Shown here one piece after another: positions 1 through 8,028 of a stretch of DNA of 44,252 nucleotides. The DNA comes from an uncultured Acidobacteriaceae bacterium (GTDB lineage: Bacteria; Acidobacteriota; Terriglobia; Terriglobales; Acidobacteriaceae): the NCBI GenBank assembly GCA_903911925.1, contig CAIWFH010000104.1, forward strand, positions 1 through 44,252, read 5' to 3'. Within the stretch, counting starts at the first letter, position 1. The number at the start of each line of letters is the position of its first letter. The notes beneath the pieces were generated by a model. That model saw only the letters and a list, made by a program, of their open reading frames with translations. It made no database searches and was not told the origin of the DNA. Both the position numbers and the translations under genes were made by a program.

Positions 1-1
1 C

Positions 2-67
2 CACGACGATGACGAGGATGAATTGAATATCCTCAAAACCCGGCCCGCTAAGAGATACGCATTCTGA
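2..67 (+). CDS. 3' end of an unidentified plus-strand gene (partial)
   Basis: An open frame enters from the left edge and ends at a TGA at 65-67. The visible tail is about 21 residues: an acidic stretch (HDDDEDE) followed by a basic end (KTRPAKRYAF). There is too little to identify a family. It could be chance coding, since only 22 codons are visible. The roughly 270 bases after it, up to the secreted-protein gene, show no convincing gene. Confidence 0.3.
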   Translation, partial: HDDDEDELNILKTRPAKRYAF

Positions 68-334
68 GGGCAAGGTCAGAATGGCTGGTTGGCGCTGCGG
101 CCGCATGCGCACCAGAAATAGGATTTGGAGGCTTCAACTTCAACAGCGTAGGGGCTTTTTTGTGCGATGACTGGATCTGACATGAGGAAGATACCTTTCA
201 GTTTGGGGCTTGTTGAGAATTGCCGACTCTTTGGGGAATGGGGAATGAAGCGAGTCCGATTTTACCGCCCGGGTCCATCGTGTGCAATAGAAATACACCC
301 GTGGTCCGTACCGGGAGCGGGTCGCCGGTCTCCA

Positions 335-979
335 TCAGGGCGTGCCGCAGGTTTCGCTGAACTCGAAGCCACTCGATGCGGATGGTTCGAGGAAAAGCAT
401 GTATTCACCGTTCTGCAATGGCTGATCGGCACTGACCTCCACGATCGATTCGCTGACCAGGAGTTTCTTGACCTTGATTTCGGCCCGCGGATTGAATCCC
501 GGCATGAGGGTAAAAGACATGCGTCCGTGAATCGTCTGGACTGCCCGCTCATCGCCGAGCACTCGGAGGCGCACCAGGTGAATCATGTCTAATTCGGCAA
601 CCCGCGGCGCTTCAAAGCTGTTTTTCCAATGAATGTAAAAAGTTGGAACAGAATTCTCGACTTTGTCTGCGGCGTGGGCACGGTCGAAGAGATTCAGCGA
701 TTCGGGGACCACCCATGGAACTAGAGCAGCCGCGCGCTTTCTCACAATCTGCCTCTTGAGCTTCACATGTCCAAGCCCGACCCATCCTTCAACGTTTGCG
801 AACATGACTTCGATTGGTTGGACCGCAGGTTTAATCCTGGTCCAGTCCGCAGGTTGAGCCTCTATCTTTCCGCATCGTCCTTCTTGAGCTCCCGCGTTCT
901 GCGAGCCTGCAAGTAGATACGTGATAACACCCGCCAGCACGCCTAATACCGGAAGGCGGAACCTGTGATGTGGGGTCAT
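335..979 (-). CDS. Secreted hypothetical protein
   Basis: A 214-residue protein of unrecognised family. Residues about 8-31 form a hydrophobic segment after a short basic start (MTPHHRFRLP) and end in AGAQ, which looks like a signal peptide with cleavage after the second Ala. The rest is a soluble, mainly beta-looking domain with two cysteines, one just after the signal and one near the C-terminus (SETCGTP); they could pair in the periplasm. It starts 9 nt after the tyrA stop on the same strand, so it may be the last gene of the aromatic block, although nothing in its sequence suggests an aromatic-pathway role. The AAGGA before the ATG is unusually close to it, so the start is not certain. 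Confidence 0.65.
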   Translation of the reverse strand: MTPHHRFRLPVLGVLAGVITYLLAGSQNAGAQEGRCGKIEAQPADWTRIKPAVQPIEVMFANVEGWVGLGHVKLKRQIVRKRAAALVPWVVPESLNLFDRAHAADKVENSVPTFYIHWKNSFEAPRVAELDMIHLVRLRVLGDERAVQTIHGRMSFTLMPGFNPRAEIKVKKLLVSESIVEVSADQPLQNGEYMLFLEPSASSGFEFSETCGTP

Positions 980-988
980 GTCCTTAGT

Positions 989-1849
989 TTATTCGCTCCG
1001 GAAGCGGTTGGCCCGGTCGAACTCATCGCGCAATTCCGGCGTGCGCAGATTTTCGCGCAGGTGCGCGAGGCGCTGCTCAAGCGCAAACAGAGCGGCCTGC
1101 ACTGCCTCAGTGTTGGTTAGCGCGATGTCGCGCCACATGCTGTAGGGACTTGCGCCGAGGCGGGTCATCTCGCGCAGCGCGCGGCCGCCCACGTCTTTCA
1201 ACTCCGGCGCATCCCCCACTTCGTCTTCAAGCAGCGCGCTCAGAGCCGTGGCCACAAACTGCGGCAGATGGCTCACCCAGGAAACCAATTCGTCGTGACG
1301 CGCGGGGTCAAGGTCGATGGCCTTCGATCCCATGGCCGCAACCCACTCCCGCCAACCCTTCACCAATTCAGCCGAGTGGGGCGAACGCTGGACATCGGGA
1401 TCGTCGGTAAACAGCCACACCGCGCCGCGAAACAGGTTCGCATCGGCCAGGGCCGCACCGCCACGCTCCTTGCCTGCCATGGGATGGCCGGGAAGAAATG
1501 ACGCGCGCTCTGGCGTATTGAAAAGGCGCGCCGCGGCCGCAGAGATTTGGCCTTTTGTGCTGCCCACGTCGGTGACCAGGTGCTCCGAGCCGAGCACGCC
1601 AGACAAACGCTCCATCCAGTCGAGGGTGGCGTAAATGGGCACGGCCAGCAAAATCACCTGGGCTTCGCGGGCGGCCTGCAGGGGATCAGTCGAAATTGAA
1701 TCGATAGCGCCCATCGCGAGCGCCTGTTGCGCGCCTTCCGCGCTGCGGTTCCAGCCGGTGATGGCGCCGCGAAAGCCTGCCGCACGTAGCGCCAATCCCA
1801 CCGATGTACCCAGCAGGCCCGTGCCGAAGATGGCGATGCGTTCGATCAT
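989..1849 (-). CDS. tyrA: Prephenate dehydrogenase
   Basis: Oxidatively decarboxylates prephenate to 4-hydroxyphenylpyruvate, the committed step to tyrosine, in the cytoplasm. The 286-residue length fits a monofunctional TyrA. An N-terminal Rossmann fold is marked by IFGTGLLGTSVG (residues about 7-18, the GxGxxG nucleotide site). It is followed by family signatures VTDVGSTK (about 92-99) and LPGHPMAGKERGG (about 118-130), the latter carrying the catalytic His region. The C-terminal half is the helical dimerisation domain; no ACT domain follows, so feedback control by tyrosine through an ACT domain is not evident. It lies downstream of chorismate mutase and DAHP synthase on the same strand, separated from them by one small membrane-protein gene, so the early shikimate step and the tyrosine branch are probably co-transcribed. 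Confidence 0.93.
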   Translation of the reverse strand: MIERIAIFGTGLLGTSVGLALRAAGFRGAITGWNRSAEGAQQALAMGAIDSISTDPLQAAREAQVILLAVPIYATLDWMERLSGVLGSEHLVTDVGSTKGQISAAAARLFNTPERASFLPGHPMAGKERGGAALADANLFRGAVWLFTDDPDVQRSPHSAELVKGWREWVAAMGSKAIDLDPARHDELVSWVSHLPQFVATALSALLEDEVGDAPELKDVGGRALREMTRLGASPYSMWRDIALTNTEAVQAALFALEQRLAHLRENLRTPELRDEFDRANRFRSE

Positions 1850-1903
1850 AGTCTCTGTTCAGGGTAATGCACGAAAGAAGGCACACATTGATCGGGACAT
1901 TAA

Positions 1904-2398
1904 TTACTCGACGGGAGCAATATGAATCACGTCCGATTCTCCGTTGCGCCGGCTCTCATCCGGTTCATCAGGCTCTTCAGAGCCTTTCCTGACTTTCTTC
2001 AGGATGAAATACAGGCCGATCAAGAGGAGGCCGCAACCGACCATCCAGACACCCATGAAGTACCTTTCCCGGCTGGCTGCGCCAAACTCTTCCAGCATGG
2101 TCTCAGAGAGATGTTGAGGATCGTAATAAACAAGAACAGGCGCGCCAACATTGCAACCTCTGGGTGTCAGCGCCGTATGGCATGTGCTGCTGTCGTCTTG
2201 AATTTTGATTCCATTGACTTTGAAAATATATACGAACGTGCAACCTCTTCCACAGTCCACGCGGGAGATTGTCCCGATCATCGTGGCTTCCCTCTTGGCC
2301 ACATCCCAATAGGTCCAGCCAAAGAAGAGAAGTACACACCCTACCACGATGAAGACTTTGGCAAGAAGCAAGGACTTCCAAGATCGTAAGAATGTCAT
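1904..2398 (-). CDS. DUF3592-like two-helix membrane protein
   Basis: A 164-residue protein with a transmembrane helix near each end (about residues 12-28 and 115-133). Between them is a small extracytoplasmic beta domain containing GTISRVDCGRGCTFVYIFKVNG and the VLVYYDPQHLSE segment. This layout, with the VxYDPxxP-like strand after the domain, is typical of DUF3592 proteins, whose function is unknown. Four cysteines (two as CGRGC, then one in STC and one in RGC) could form disulfides outside the membrane. The C-terminus is a charged tail rich in Glu and Asp. It sits between aroF (30 nt) and tyrA (54 nt) on the same strand, so it is probably part of that transcript, with no obvious role in the pathway. 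Confidence 0.7.
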   Translation of the reverse strand: MTFLRSWKSLLLAKVFIVVGCVLLFFGWTYWDVAKREATMIGTISRVDCGRGCTFVYIFKVNGIKIQDDSSTCHTALTPRGCNVGAPVLVYYDPQHLSETMLEEFGAASRERYFMGVWMVGCGLLLIGLYFILKKVRKGSEEPDEPDESRRNGESDVIHIAPVE

Positions 2399-2428
2399 GC
2401 TCTAACCCAGCTAGCTCCGAAAACTCGG

Positions 2429-3445
2429 CTACAACGTCCTTCCCACCGCGGTGGCAATCAACCGCAACTGACCCATCAACTCGTCGAACTGGTCAAGGTA
2501 GAGCGTCTGCGCCGCGTCGCTGGCGGCCTTGTCCGCGTTGGGGTGAACCTCCACCAGGATAGCGTCAGCGCCCGCGGCCACCGAGGCCCGCGCCAAAGGA
2601 GCCACCAATTCGCGGTGGCCGGTGCCGTGCGAGGGGTCGCCGGTGATGGGAAGGTGCGAGAGCTTTTTCACCACCGGAATCGCGGAGATGTCCATGGTGT
2701 TGCGGGTCGCAGTCTCATAGGTCCGAATGCCGCGCTCGCACAGAATCACGTCGTAGTTGCCGCCAGACATGATGTACTCGGCCGAAAGCAGTAGTTCCTC
2801 AATGGTGGCGGCGATGCCGCGCTTGAGCAGCACCGGCTTGCGCGCCAGGCCCAGCTCGCGCAGCAGGTTGAAGTTCTGCATGTTGCGAGCGCCTACCTGG
2901 AAGAGATCGATGTAAGGCAGCATGGGCTCAATTTGCGAGATCTCCATCACTTCGCTGACCGTCAGCAGGCCATGCGCCTGGGCGGCCTCGTGCATGGTCT
3001 TGAGGCCCGGAATGCCCATTCCCTGAAAGGCATAAGGCGAACTGCGCGGCTTGAATGCGCCTCCGCGCAAGAAGCTGGCACCGGCAGCCTTGACGCGGCG
3101 GGCTGTTTCCAGAATCTGGATTTCGTTTTCGATGGAGCATGGCCCGGCCATGACCGCAACCTTGCCTCCTCCCACCGTGACGCCGTTTGCGAACTCGACC
3201 ACCGTGCCTTCCGGCCTGAAGCTTCGTCCGGCCAGTTTGTAGGGCGAACTGATGCGGTGAACATGCAGCACGCCGGGCAGCAATTCAAACTTGCTCAGAT
3301 CAACGCTGGCCGTGGGTCCCACGCCCGCCAGAATGGTTTGCATTGCCCCAGTTGTTCTGTGGACGCCGACACCGGCCTCCACCATGGCGCCGATGACGGT
3401 GTCAATCTGCTCTTCGGTGGCCTTTTCCTGCATGGCTACAATCAT
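2429..3445 (-). CDS. aroF: 3-deoxy-7-phosphoheptulonate (DAHP) synthase, type I-beta with N-terminal regulatory domain
   Basis: Condenses phosphoenolpyruvate with erythrose 4-phosphate, the first step of the shikimate pathway. Residues 1 to about 75 (MIVAMQEKATEEQID... to VHRISSPYKLAGR) form the ferredoxin-like domain known from Thermotoga-type enzymes, where it mediates tyrosine feedback. The (beta/alpha)8 barrel follows, with AGPCSIE (metal and PEP site), KPRSSPYAFQG (the KPR[ST] signature), VLLKRG and DPSHGTGHRELV (metal-binding His). At 338 residues it has the usual length for this subgroup. Its ATG overlaps the chorismate mutase stop by 4 nt (ATGA), so the two proteins are probably translationally coupled. 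In related bacteria these activities are fused or form a complex, which suggests joint feedback control here. Confidence 0.95.
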   Translation of the reverse strand: MIVAMQEKATEEQIDTVIGAMVEAGVGVHRTTGAMQTILAGVGPTASVDLSKFELLPGVLHVHRISSPYKLAGRSFRPEGTVVEFANGVTVGGGKVAVMAGPCSIENEIQILETARRVKAAGASFLRGGAFKPRSSPYAFQGMGIPGLKTMHEAAQAHGLLTVSEVMEISQIEPMLPYIDLFQVGARNMQNFNLLRELGLARKPVLLKRGIAATIEELLLSAEYIMSGGNYDVILCERGIRTYETATRNTMDISAIPVVKKLSHLPITGDPSHGTGHRELVAPLARASVAAGADAILVEVHPNADKAASDAAQTLYLDQFDELMGQLRLIATAVGRTL

Positions 3446-3783
3446 TGCCTGTTCCCTGTCTCGGGCGTCTGCGCGCCGGTGCCTTGGCCCGGCGCATGCG
3501 CCTGGGCATTTCTATCGGATGCCAACTCGTTGGTTTGCAGCGCCCGCATCACGTCGATAATGCGCTCGTAGATATGCGTCAATTCGATGTCTGGCAAGGG
3601 TCCCTTGTTGGCCGCGCGCACATTGGCGTAAACAGCCTTTTCGCGCGACGGCTCGTATACCGGCAGCGACACGGCGGCCTTCAAGTGAGCGGCCATTTGT
3701 GCGGCGCGGGCCCGCTCGCTCAGCAACTCCACAAGCTGGCGGTCCAGAACATCGATTTGATCTCGCAATTCTTCGAGCGTCAT
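3442..3783 (-). CDS. Chorismate mutase, AroQ class
   Basis: Converts chorismate to prephenate, the branch point to Phe and Tyr. The 113-residue protein begins MTLEELRDQIDVLDRQLVEL, the classic first helix of AroQ-type mutases. It contains the expected basic residues (the Arg of SERARAAQ, the Lys of HLKAAV, the Arg of YEPSREKAVYANV) and the final helix THIYERIIDVMRALQ. The start at 3783 was chosen because it has GAGG 5 nt upstream and matches the family N-terminus; an ATG at 3801 is possible. The open frame continues into trpA, but that part reads as non-coding. The tail (about residues 90-113) is polar and low in complexity. It overlaps aroF by 4 nt. Confidence 0.88.
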   Translation of the reverse strand: MTLEELRDQIDVLDRQLVELLSERARAAQMAAHLKAAVSLPVYEPSREKAVYANVRAANKGPLPDIELTHIYERIIDVMRALQTNELASDRNAQAHAPGQGTGAQTPETGNRQ

Positions 3784-3873
3784 TCCATCCTCGTGTTGCA
3801 TCCCCGGCAGCTCTTCATTGCGGAAGACCCGGTAAGGGAGCATAGGAGCCAGAGTTGAACAGTTGAGCCGGGT

Positions 3874-3915
3874 GCCCCACCCTCGCCGCGTTCCGGTTCT
3901 TGCGGCTAGGGTGGG
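3874..3915. repeat. Palindromic intergenic element, GTGCCCCACCCT...AGGGTGGG
   Basis: Arms CCCACCCT (3876-3883) and AGGGTGGG (3908-3915) are exact inverted copies, extended inward by GCCGC (3886-3890) and GCGGC (3902-3906). They form a strong hairpin in the 166-nt gap between trpA and chorismate mutase. The same head (GGTGCCCCA) and tail (GGGTGGG) recur at 26037-26077. I read both as copies of a dispersed element. Here it could also attenuate transcription or stabilise mRNA between the trp and aro parts of the block. Confidence 0.6.
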
Positions 3916-3949
3916 AAGCTCGATGCAAATTCTGATGCGCGATAACTCT

Positions 3950-4744
3950 TTACCGGGCCAGCGCTGCCTGGGGCTCGCGCAGGCCCTTGATAAATCGAGC
4001 CACTGCGCCGGGCGCCGCTTCCGGCCCGCTCTCGGTGGTGGTCCGTTCAATCAACTCCACAATTGCGCTGCCGACCACCGCCGCATCCGCGAACTTGCCC
4101 ACTTGGGCCACATGTTCGCTGTTCGAAATGCCGAACCCCACGGCTACCGGCAGCGTGGTCCATCGCCGAATGCGAGCGACCAGCGAGGCCGCATCGGAGG
4201 TCAGGTTCTGCTGCGTTCCGGTAATGCCGACACGGGAGATAGCGTAAACAAAGCCTTGCGAGCGGGTAGCGATGGCTTCAAGCCGCTCATTGGGACTGGT
4301 GGGCGCGGCCAGGAAGATGGGCGCGAGGTTTACCCGGGCCATCTCGGCCAGGTACTCGCCTGCCTCTTCGACGATCAGGTCGGTCACCAGCACGCCGTCA
4401 GCGCCGGATGCCGCAGCGTCGTCGGCGAACTTCTTCAGGCCATACCGCAAAATCGGATTGAGATAACTGAAGACGACCAGGCCCGCGGAAGGACGCGCGG
4501 CGCGAATCTCGCGGGAAATTGTGAGCACGTCCTTAAGCCGGGTGCCGCGGGCTACTGCGCGTTCCATGGCCCGCTGAATCACCGGCCCGTCGGCCAGCGG
4601 ATCGCTGAAGGGCACACCCAACTCGATCACGTCCGCGCCCGCGTCGATGGCCTGCAGCGCGATGTCGCGCGTGACCTCGATGCTGGGGTAGCCGGCCGTT
4701 AAGTAGACGACCAATCCGGGTTTGTGCGTGAAGACGATCGGCAT
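3950..4744 (-). CDS. trpA: Tryptophan synthase alpha subunit
   Basis: Cleaves indole-3-glycerol phosphate to indole and glyceraldehyde 3-phosphate; indole is channelled to TrpB. The 264-residue TIM barrel shows ADVIELGVPFSDPLADGP (residues about 36-53), carrying the catalytic Glu (in IELG) and Asp (in LADGP). VGFGISNSEHVAQV and the phosphate-binding loop VVGSAIVELIE lie near the C-terminus. The N-terminal helix is shorter than in E. coli, so the protein starts almost directly at the first strand (GLVVYLTAGYPS). The ATG at 4744 has GGGAG 11 nt upstream. It starts 6 nt after the trpB stop, so translation is probably coupled and the subunits made in equal amounts. Confidence 0.95.
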   Translation of the reverse strand: MPIVFTHKPGLVVYLTAGYPSIEVTRDIALQAIDAGADVIELGVPFSDPLADGPVIQRAMERAVARGTRLKDVLTISREIRAARPSAGLVVFSYLNPILRYGLKKFADDAAASGADGVLVTDLIVEEAGEYLAEMARVNLAPIFLAAPTSPNERLEAIATRSQGFVYAISRVGITGTQQNLTSDAASLVARIRRWTTLPVAVGFGISNSEHVAQVGKFADAAVVGSAIVELIERTTTESGPEAAPGAVARFIKGLREPQAALAR

Positions 4745-4750
4745 CGGAAT

Positions 4751-5968
4751 TTATGCTCCCTGGATATTCAATTCGCGCGCCAAGATGCCCATATCCTTGT
4801 CGCCGCGTCCGGAGAGGTTCACCACCAGTATGTCACGGGCCGGCATCGACGGGGCTATGCGCAGGGCCTCGGCAACGGCGTGGGCGCTCTCCAGCGCCGG
4901 CAGAATTCCTTCGGTTCGAGACAGTTTGACTACCGCATCCAGGGCGGCTGCGTCATCCTGCGAAACGTACTCCGCGCGGCCCGAGTCGTGCAGCGCAGCG
5001 TGCTCCGGGCCGATGGAGGCGTAGTCCAGGCCGGCCGAAACCGAGTGGGTCATCGCAATCTGGCCGTTCTCGTCCTGAAGAACGTACGAGAAGGTCCCCT
5101 GCAACACCCCCGGAGCGCCGCCGCCGAAACGCACCGCATGCTGTCCTAATTCCGTGCCGCAGCCGCCGGCCTCTACGCCGATCAGCCGCACTTCGCGGTT
5201 GGGGATGAACTCGTAGAAAGCGCCAATGGCGTTCGATCCGCCGCCCACGCAGGCGATGACGGCGGTGGGCAAGCGACCTTCTTTCTCGATGATCTGCTCC
5301 TTCATCTCCCGGCTGATGCAGCGGTGGAAGTCGCGCACCATGGTGGGATAAGGATGCGCGCCGAGCGCTGAGCCCAATAGATAATACGTAGTCCGGACGT
5401 TGGTGACCCAGTCCCTCATGGCCTCGCTGATGGCGTCTTTCAGGGTTTTCGAACCGGACGAAACGCCGCGCACCTCGGCTCCCAGCAGACGCATGCGCAG
5501 GACATTCAATTCCTGCCGAGCCATGTCCACGTCGCCCATATAAATGACACATTCCATGCCCAGCAATGCACAGACTGTTGCGGTGGCAACCCCATGCTGC
5601 CCTGCCCCGGTCTCGGCGATAATCCGTTTCTTTCCCATGCGTTTGGCCAGCAGTCCCTGGCCCAGCGCGTTGTTAATCTTGTGCGCGCCGGTATGCAGCA
5701 AATCTTCGCGTTTAAGGTAGATCTTCGCTCCGCCCAGTTGTTCGGTCAGGCGCTTGCAGAAGTAGAGCGGCGTGGGGCGCCCGGCAAAGTCCTTGAGCAG
5801 CCCGGCTAACTCGGTCTGGAAAGCAGCATCGGCCTTGGCCACATCGTACTCATGCTCCAATTCGACGAGCGCCGCCATCAGCGTCTCCGGCACGTAGCGC
5901 CCGCCGTATATGCCAAAGCGGCCAGGCCGCGATTCGGATGGAACAGATGGAAGAATGACCGATGCCAT
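4751..5968 (-). CDS. trpB: Tryptophan synthase beta subunit
   Basis: Joins indole and serine to make tryptophan with pyridoxal phosphate. The 405-residue protein is of TrpB1 length. It has [11 protein letters not shown] at the N-terminus, [20 protein letters not shown] with the Schiff-base Lys (in HKINN), [12 protein letters not shown] (catalytic Glu region), and the phosphate-binding loop [21 protein letters not shown] and [14 protein letters not shown], conserved parts of the COMM region and beta core, are present. It lies directly upstream of trpA on the same strand and 150 nt after trpF, so trpC-trpF-trpB-trpA is one gene series. No tryptophan leader peptide is evident in that 150-nt gap. 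Confidence 0.96.
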   Translation of the reverse strand: MASVILPSVPSESRPGRFGIYGGRYVPETLMAALVELEHEYDVAKADAAFQTELAGLLKDFAGRPTPLYFCKRLTEQLGGAKIYLKREDLLHTGAHKINNALGQGLLAKRMGKKRIIAETGAGQHGVATATVCALLGMECVIYMGDVDMARQELNVLRMRLLGAEVRGVSSGSKTLKDAISEAMRDWVTNVRTTYYLLGSALGAHPYPTMVRDFHRCISREMKEQIIEKEGRLPTAVIACVGGGSNAIGAFYEFIPNREVRLIGVEAGGCGTELGQHAVRFGGGAPGVLQGTFSYVLQDENGQIAMTHSVSAGLDYASIGPEHAALHDSGRAEYVSQDDAAALDAVVKLSRTEGILPALESAHAVAEALRIAPSMPARDILVVNLSGRGDKDMGILARELNIQGA

Positions 5969-6118
5969 GGGGCCTCCTGGGGTGTTTCCCGGGAAATGGG
6001 GAACATTTCAGTGTACTAGGGATGGAATCTTCGGAAGCTGAGTTTGAGCTATTGGCCGGGGCACCCAGGTTTGGAACTCATTTCTGTTTGCGGTTATTGC
6101 ATTTCGGTCGCTTCGTCC

Positions 6119-6796
6119 CTAACCCTGCTGCGTCTCTCCGCGTGAGGTTGCAGCCCGCGCGCGCGTCACAAACAACCTGACCTTTCCAGGGTCCTTGCGC
6201 CCCGGAGAAGCTTCCACGCCCGACGCCACATCTACGCCCCACGGTTGCAGCGTGGCGATGGCTTCAGCCACATTGGTGTGGTTCAGTCCGCCTGCCGCGA
6301 TCAATTTGAACTTGCCTGGATCGTTGAATACAGTTTTGCGCGCCTCGACCCAGTCAAATGTGGTCCCGGTGCCGCCAACCACTTCGCCAACGCGCGAATC
6401 CACCAGAACCGCATCCACGTTGGAGTCCGCAGCGATTGCGGCTGCTTCCTTTTTGGCCTCCGCTCCAGCATGCACCGCGCGCAGAATGCGCAGTTGAGGT
6501 CCTAGTCTTAAACGGAGCCGCGCCGGCAATCCTGGAACGGTGGAGAAGTGCAACTGAACTCCCGTTAACTCGCAGCGTTCAACGGTGGACACAATCTCAT
6601 CCAGCGAGGCGTCCACAAAGACGCCGATCTTTTCTACACTCGGCGGCAGTTGCGGAGCGATGACGGCAACTTTCTCCACTTTGACCCGCCGCGGGCTGGG
6701 CGCAAAGACAAACCCTACAGCGTCGGCTCCGGCCACCGCCGCGGTCATCGCATCCTCAAGCGAAGTATTGCCGCAGATCTTGATCCAAAGGCTCAT
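6119..6796 (-). CDS. trpF: Phosphoribosylanthranilate isomerase
   Basis: Performs the Amadori rearrangement of phosphoribosylanthranilate to CdRP in tryptophan synthesis. The 225-residue protein opens with LWIKICGNTS, carrying the catalytic Cys. It continues with ADAVGFVFAPSPRRV, VLVDSRVG (the catalytic Asp region), LIAAGGLNHTNVAEAI and the phosphate loop VDVASGVEASPGRKDPGKV. About 20 residues beyond the barrel (ARAATSRGETQQG) are an ordinary loose tail. Its ATG overlaps the trpC stop by 4 nt (ATGA), indicating translational coupling. It is a separate protein, not the TrpC-TrpF fusion found in enteric bacteria. Confidence 0.95.
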   Translation of the reverse strand: MSLWIKICGNTSLEDAMTAAVAGADAVGFVFAPSPRRVKVEKVAVIAPQLPPSVEKIGVFVDASLDEIVSTVERCELTGVQLHFSTVPGLPARLRLRLGPQLRILRAVHAGAEAKKEAAAIAADSNVDAVLVDSRVGEVVGGTGTTFDWVEARKTVFNDPGKFKLIAAGGLNHTNVAEAIATLQPWGVDVASGVEASPGRKDPGKVRLFVTRARAATSRGETQQG

Positions 6797-7605
6797 CGTG
6801 CCACTCCGGCTTCAGATAACAGCGCGGCCAGCGCCGCGCCTGGGTCGGGTTGGCGCATCAGGCTCTCTCCGATCAGAAAGGCGTCGAAGCCGGCGGCCCG
6901 CAAACGGGCCAGGTCTGCCGAAGTTGCGATGCCGCTTTCGGCTACACGGACGACCGAGCGCGGGATCCGATCCACGAGTTCTAGCGAGGTCTCGAGCCGG
7001 ACTTCGAGAGTTTTCAGGTTGCGGTTGTTCACGCCGATGGCGTCGGTGCCTGTCTCTCCCAGGGCGGCCAGCACCCGATCCAATTCGTCCCCTGTATGCA
7101 CCTCGACCAGCACGTCGAGACTCGCGGCGTGCGCCACCCCGGCAAATTGCTTCATTTCAGCATCGGTGAGCGCGGCCGCGATGAGCAGGATCGCGTCGGC
7201 CCGATGGGCGCGGGCTTCAAGGATCTGGTATTCATCGACGATGAAATCCTTGCGCAGGCAGGGCAGAGAAACCGCCGCCGAAGCCAGTTCCAGGTTGCGC
7301 AAGCTGCCCTGAAAGAATGGTTCGTCAGTCAACACCGAGAGAGCTGCCGCGCCGCCGGCCTTGTATCGCCGGGCCAGCCAGGCAGGATCGAAATCCGCGC
7401 GGATCAGGCCCTTTGAGGGAGAAGCCTTCTTGACCTCGGCAATAATCGCCGGACCATCGGCAGTCTTCCGGCGAAGCGCGGCTGCCCAGCCGCGTGGTTG
7501 ATGAGCCGCAGCAAGCTGCTCCAACTTGACTGCCGGCACACAGGTTCTGGCCGCAGCCACCGTGCCCCGCGTTGCCGCCAAAATTGTGTCCAGGTGCGTT
7601 GACAT
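6793..7605 (-). CDS. trpC: Indole-3-glycerol phosphate synthase
   Basis: Closes CdRP to indole-3-glycerol phosphate. The barrel is marked by IIAEVKKASPSKGLIRADFDP (catalytic Lys in KKASPSKG), LSVLTDEPFFQGSL, LRKDFIVDEYQILEARAHRADAILLI (second catalytic Lys), IGVNNRNLKTLEV and VAESGIATSADL with the phosphate loop FLIGESLM. I chose the ATG at 7605 (MSTHLDTILA), which gives the family N-terminus and 270 residues. A GTG at 7635 would add ten residues. It is the first gene of the minus-strand aromatic block, with the tRNA-Ile2 gene about 100 nt upstream. Confidence 0.94.
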   Translation of the reverse strand: MSTHLDTILAATRGTVAAARTCVPAVKLEQLAAAHQPRGWAAALRRKTADGPAIIAEVKKASPSKGLIRADFDPAWLARRYKAGGAAALSVLTDEPFFQGSLRNLELASAAVSLPCLRKDFIVDEYQILEARAHRADAILLIAAALTDAEMKQFAGVAHAASLDVLVEVHTGDELDRVLAALGETGTDAIGVNNRNLKTLEVRLETSLELVDRIPRSVVRVAESGIATSADLARLRAAGFDAFLIGESLMRQPDPGAALAALLSEAGVAR

Positions 7606-7708
7606 GCGCTGCGTCGAGTATACGAGGAAGTCCACAATGCTCTGAAAATCCTGCCGAGCGGCGAGGAAGGCGTCGAAAAGGGAGGACCCGTCGACCGAAT
7701 CGGATTTC

Positions 7709-7784
<76 letters not shown>

Positions 7785-7950
7785 TTCAATGATAATAAAT
7801 ATTTTACATTCTTTAACTTAAGCCGAGAATCATGCCGGAAGCCAGTGCCGCGCTGTGTCTTTCGTTTCCTTCGCCAGTCTTACACAGTCTCTCGCCGCCC
7901 GCCAGTTCGGGCCAGGCAGGAAGACGGTTCTTGATGTGCGCATCCGACTC

Positions 7951-7979
7951 TTGACAAAGGTGGGAGACTTGCCTAAGCT
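7951..7979 (+). promoter_or_regulatory. Probable sigma-70 promoter of the sugar cluster
   Basis: A perfect -35 TTGACA (7951-7956), a 17-nt spacer and a weak -10 TAAGCT (7974-7979) lie 50 nt before the regulator start. The predicted transcription start near 7986 would fall at the edge of the operator-like repeats, suggesting repression or autoregulation. Confidence 0.45.
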
Positions 7980-7984
7980 AGATA

Positions 7985-8012
7985 CAAATGCACAATATTC
8001 GTGCAAATGCAC
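7985..8012 (+). promoter_or_regulatory. Candidate operator for the SorC-family regulator
   Basis: CAAATGCAC occurs twice (7985-7993 and 8004-8012). The intervening sequence also makes an inverted repeat, TGCAC (7989-7993) and GTGCA (8001-8005), around a 7-nt AT-rich centre. It lies at the predicted transcription start and 16-44 nt before the regulator ATG, the usual place for a self-regulating SorC/DeoR-like repressor. Assignment is by position and symmetry only. Confidence 0.45.
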
Positions 8013-8028
8013 ACCGCGCGTAAGAAAT

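Noticed and set aside
3784..4050. N-terminal extension of chorismate mutase
   Set aside because: It runs antisense-free into trpA in another frame, has no family resemblance and crosses a palindromic repeat; a good start lies at 3783.
7855..8028. 58-residue N-terminal extension of the SorC regulator
   Set aside because: It covers the promoter and operator-like repeats, and family members begin at the ATG at 8029.
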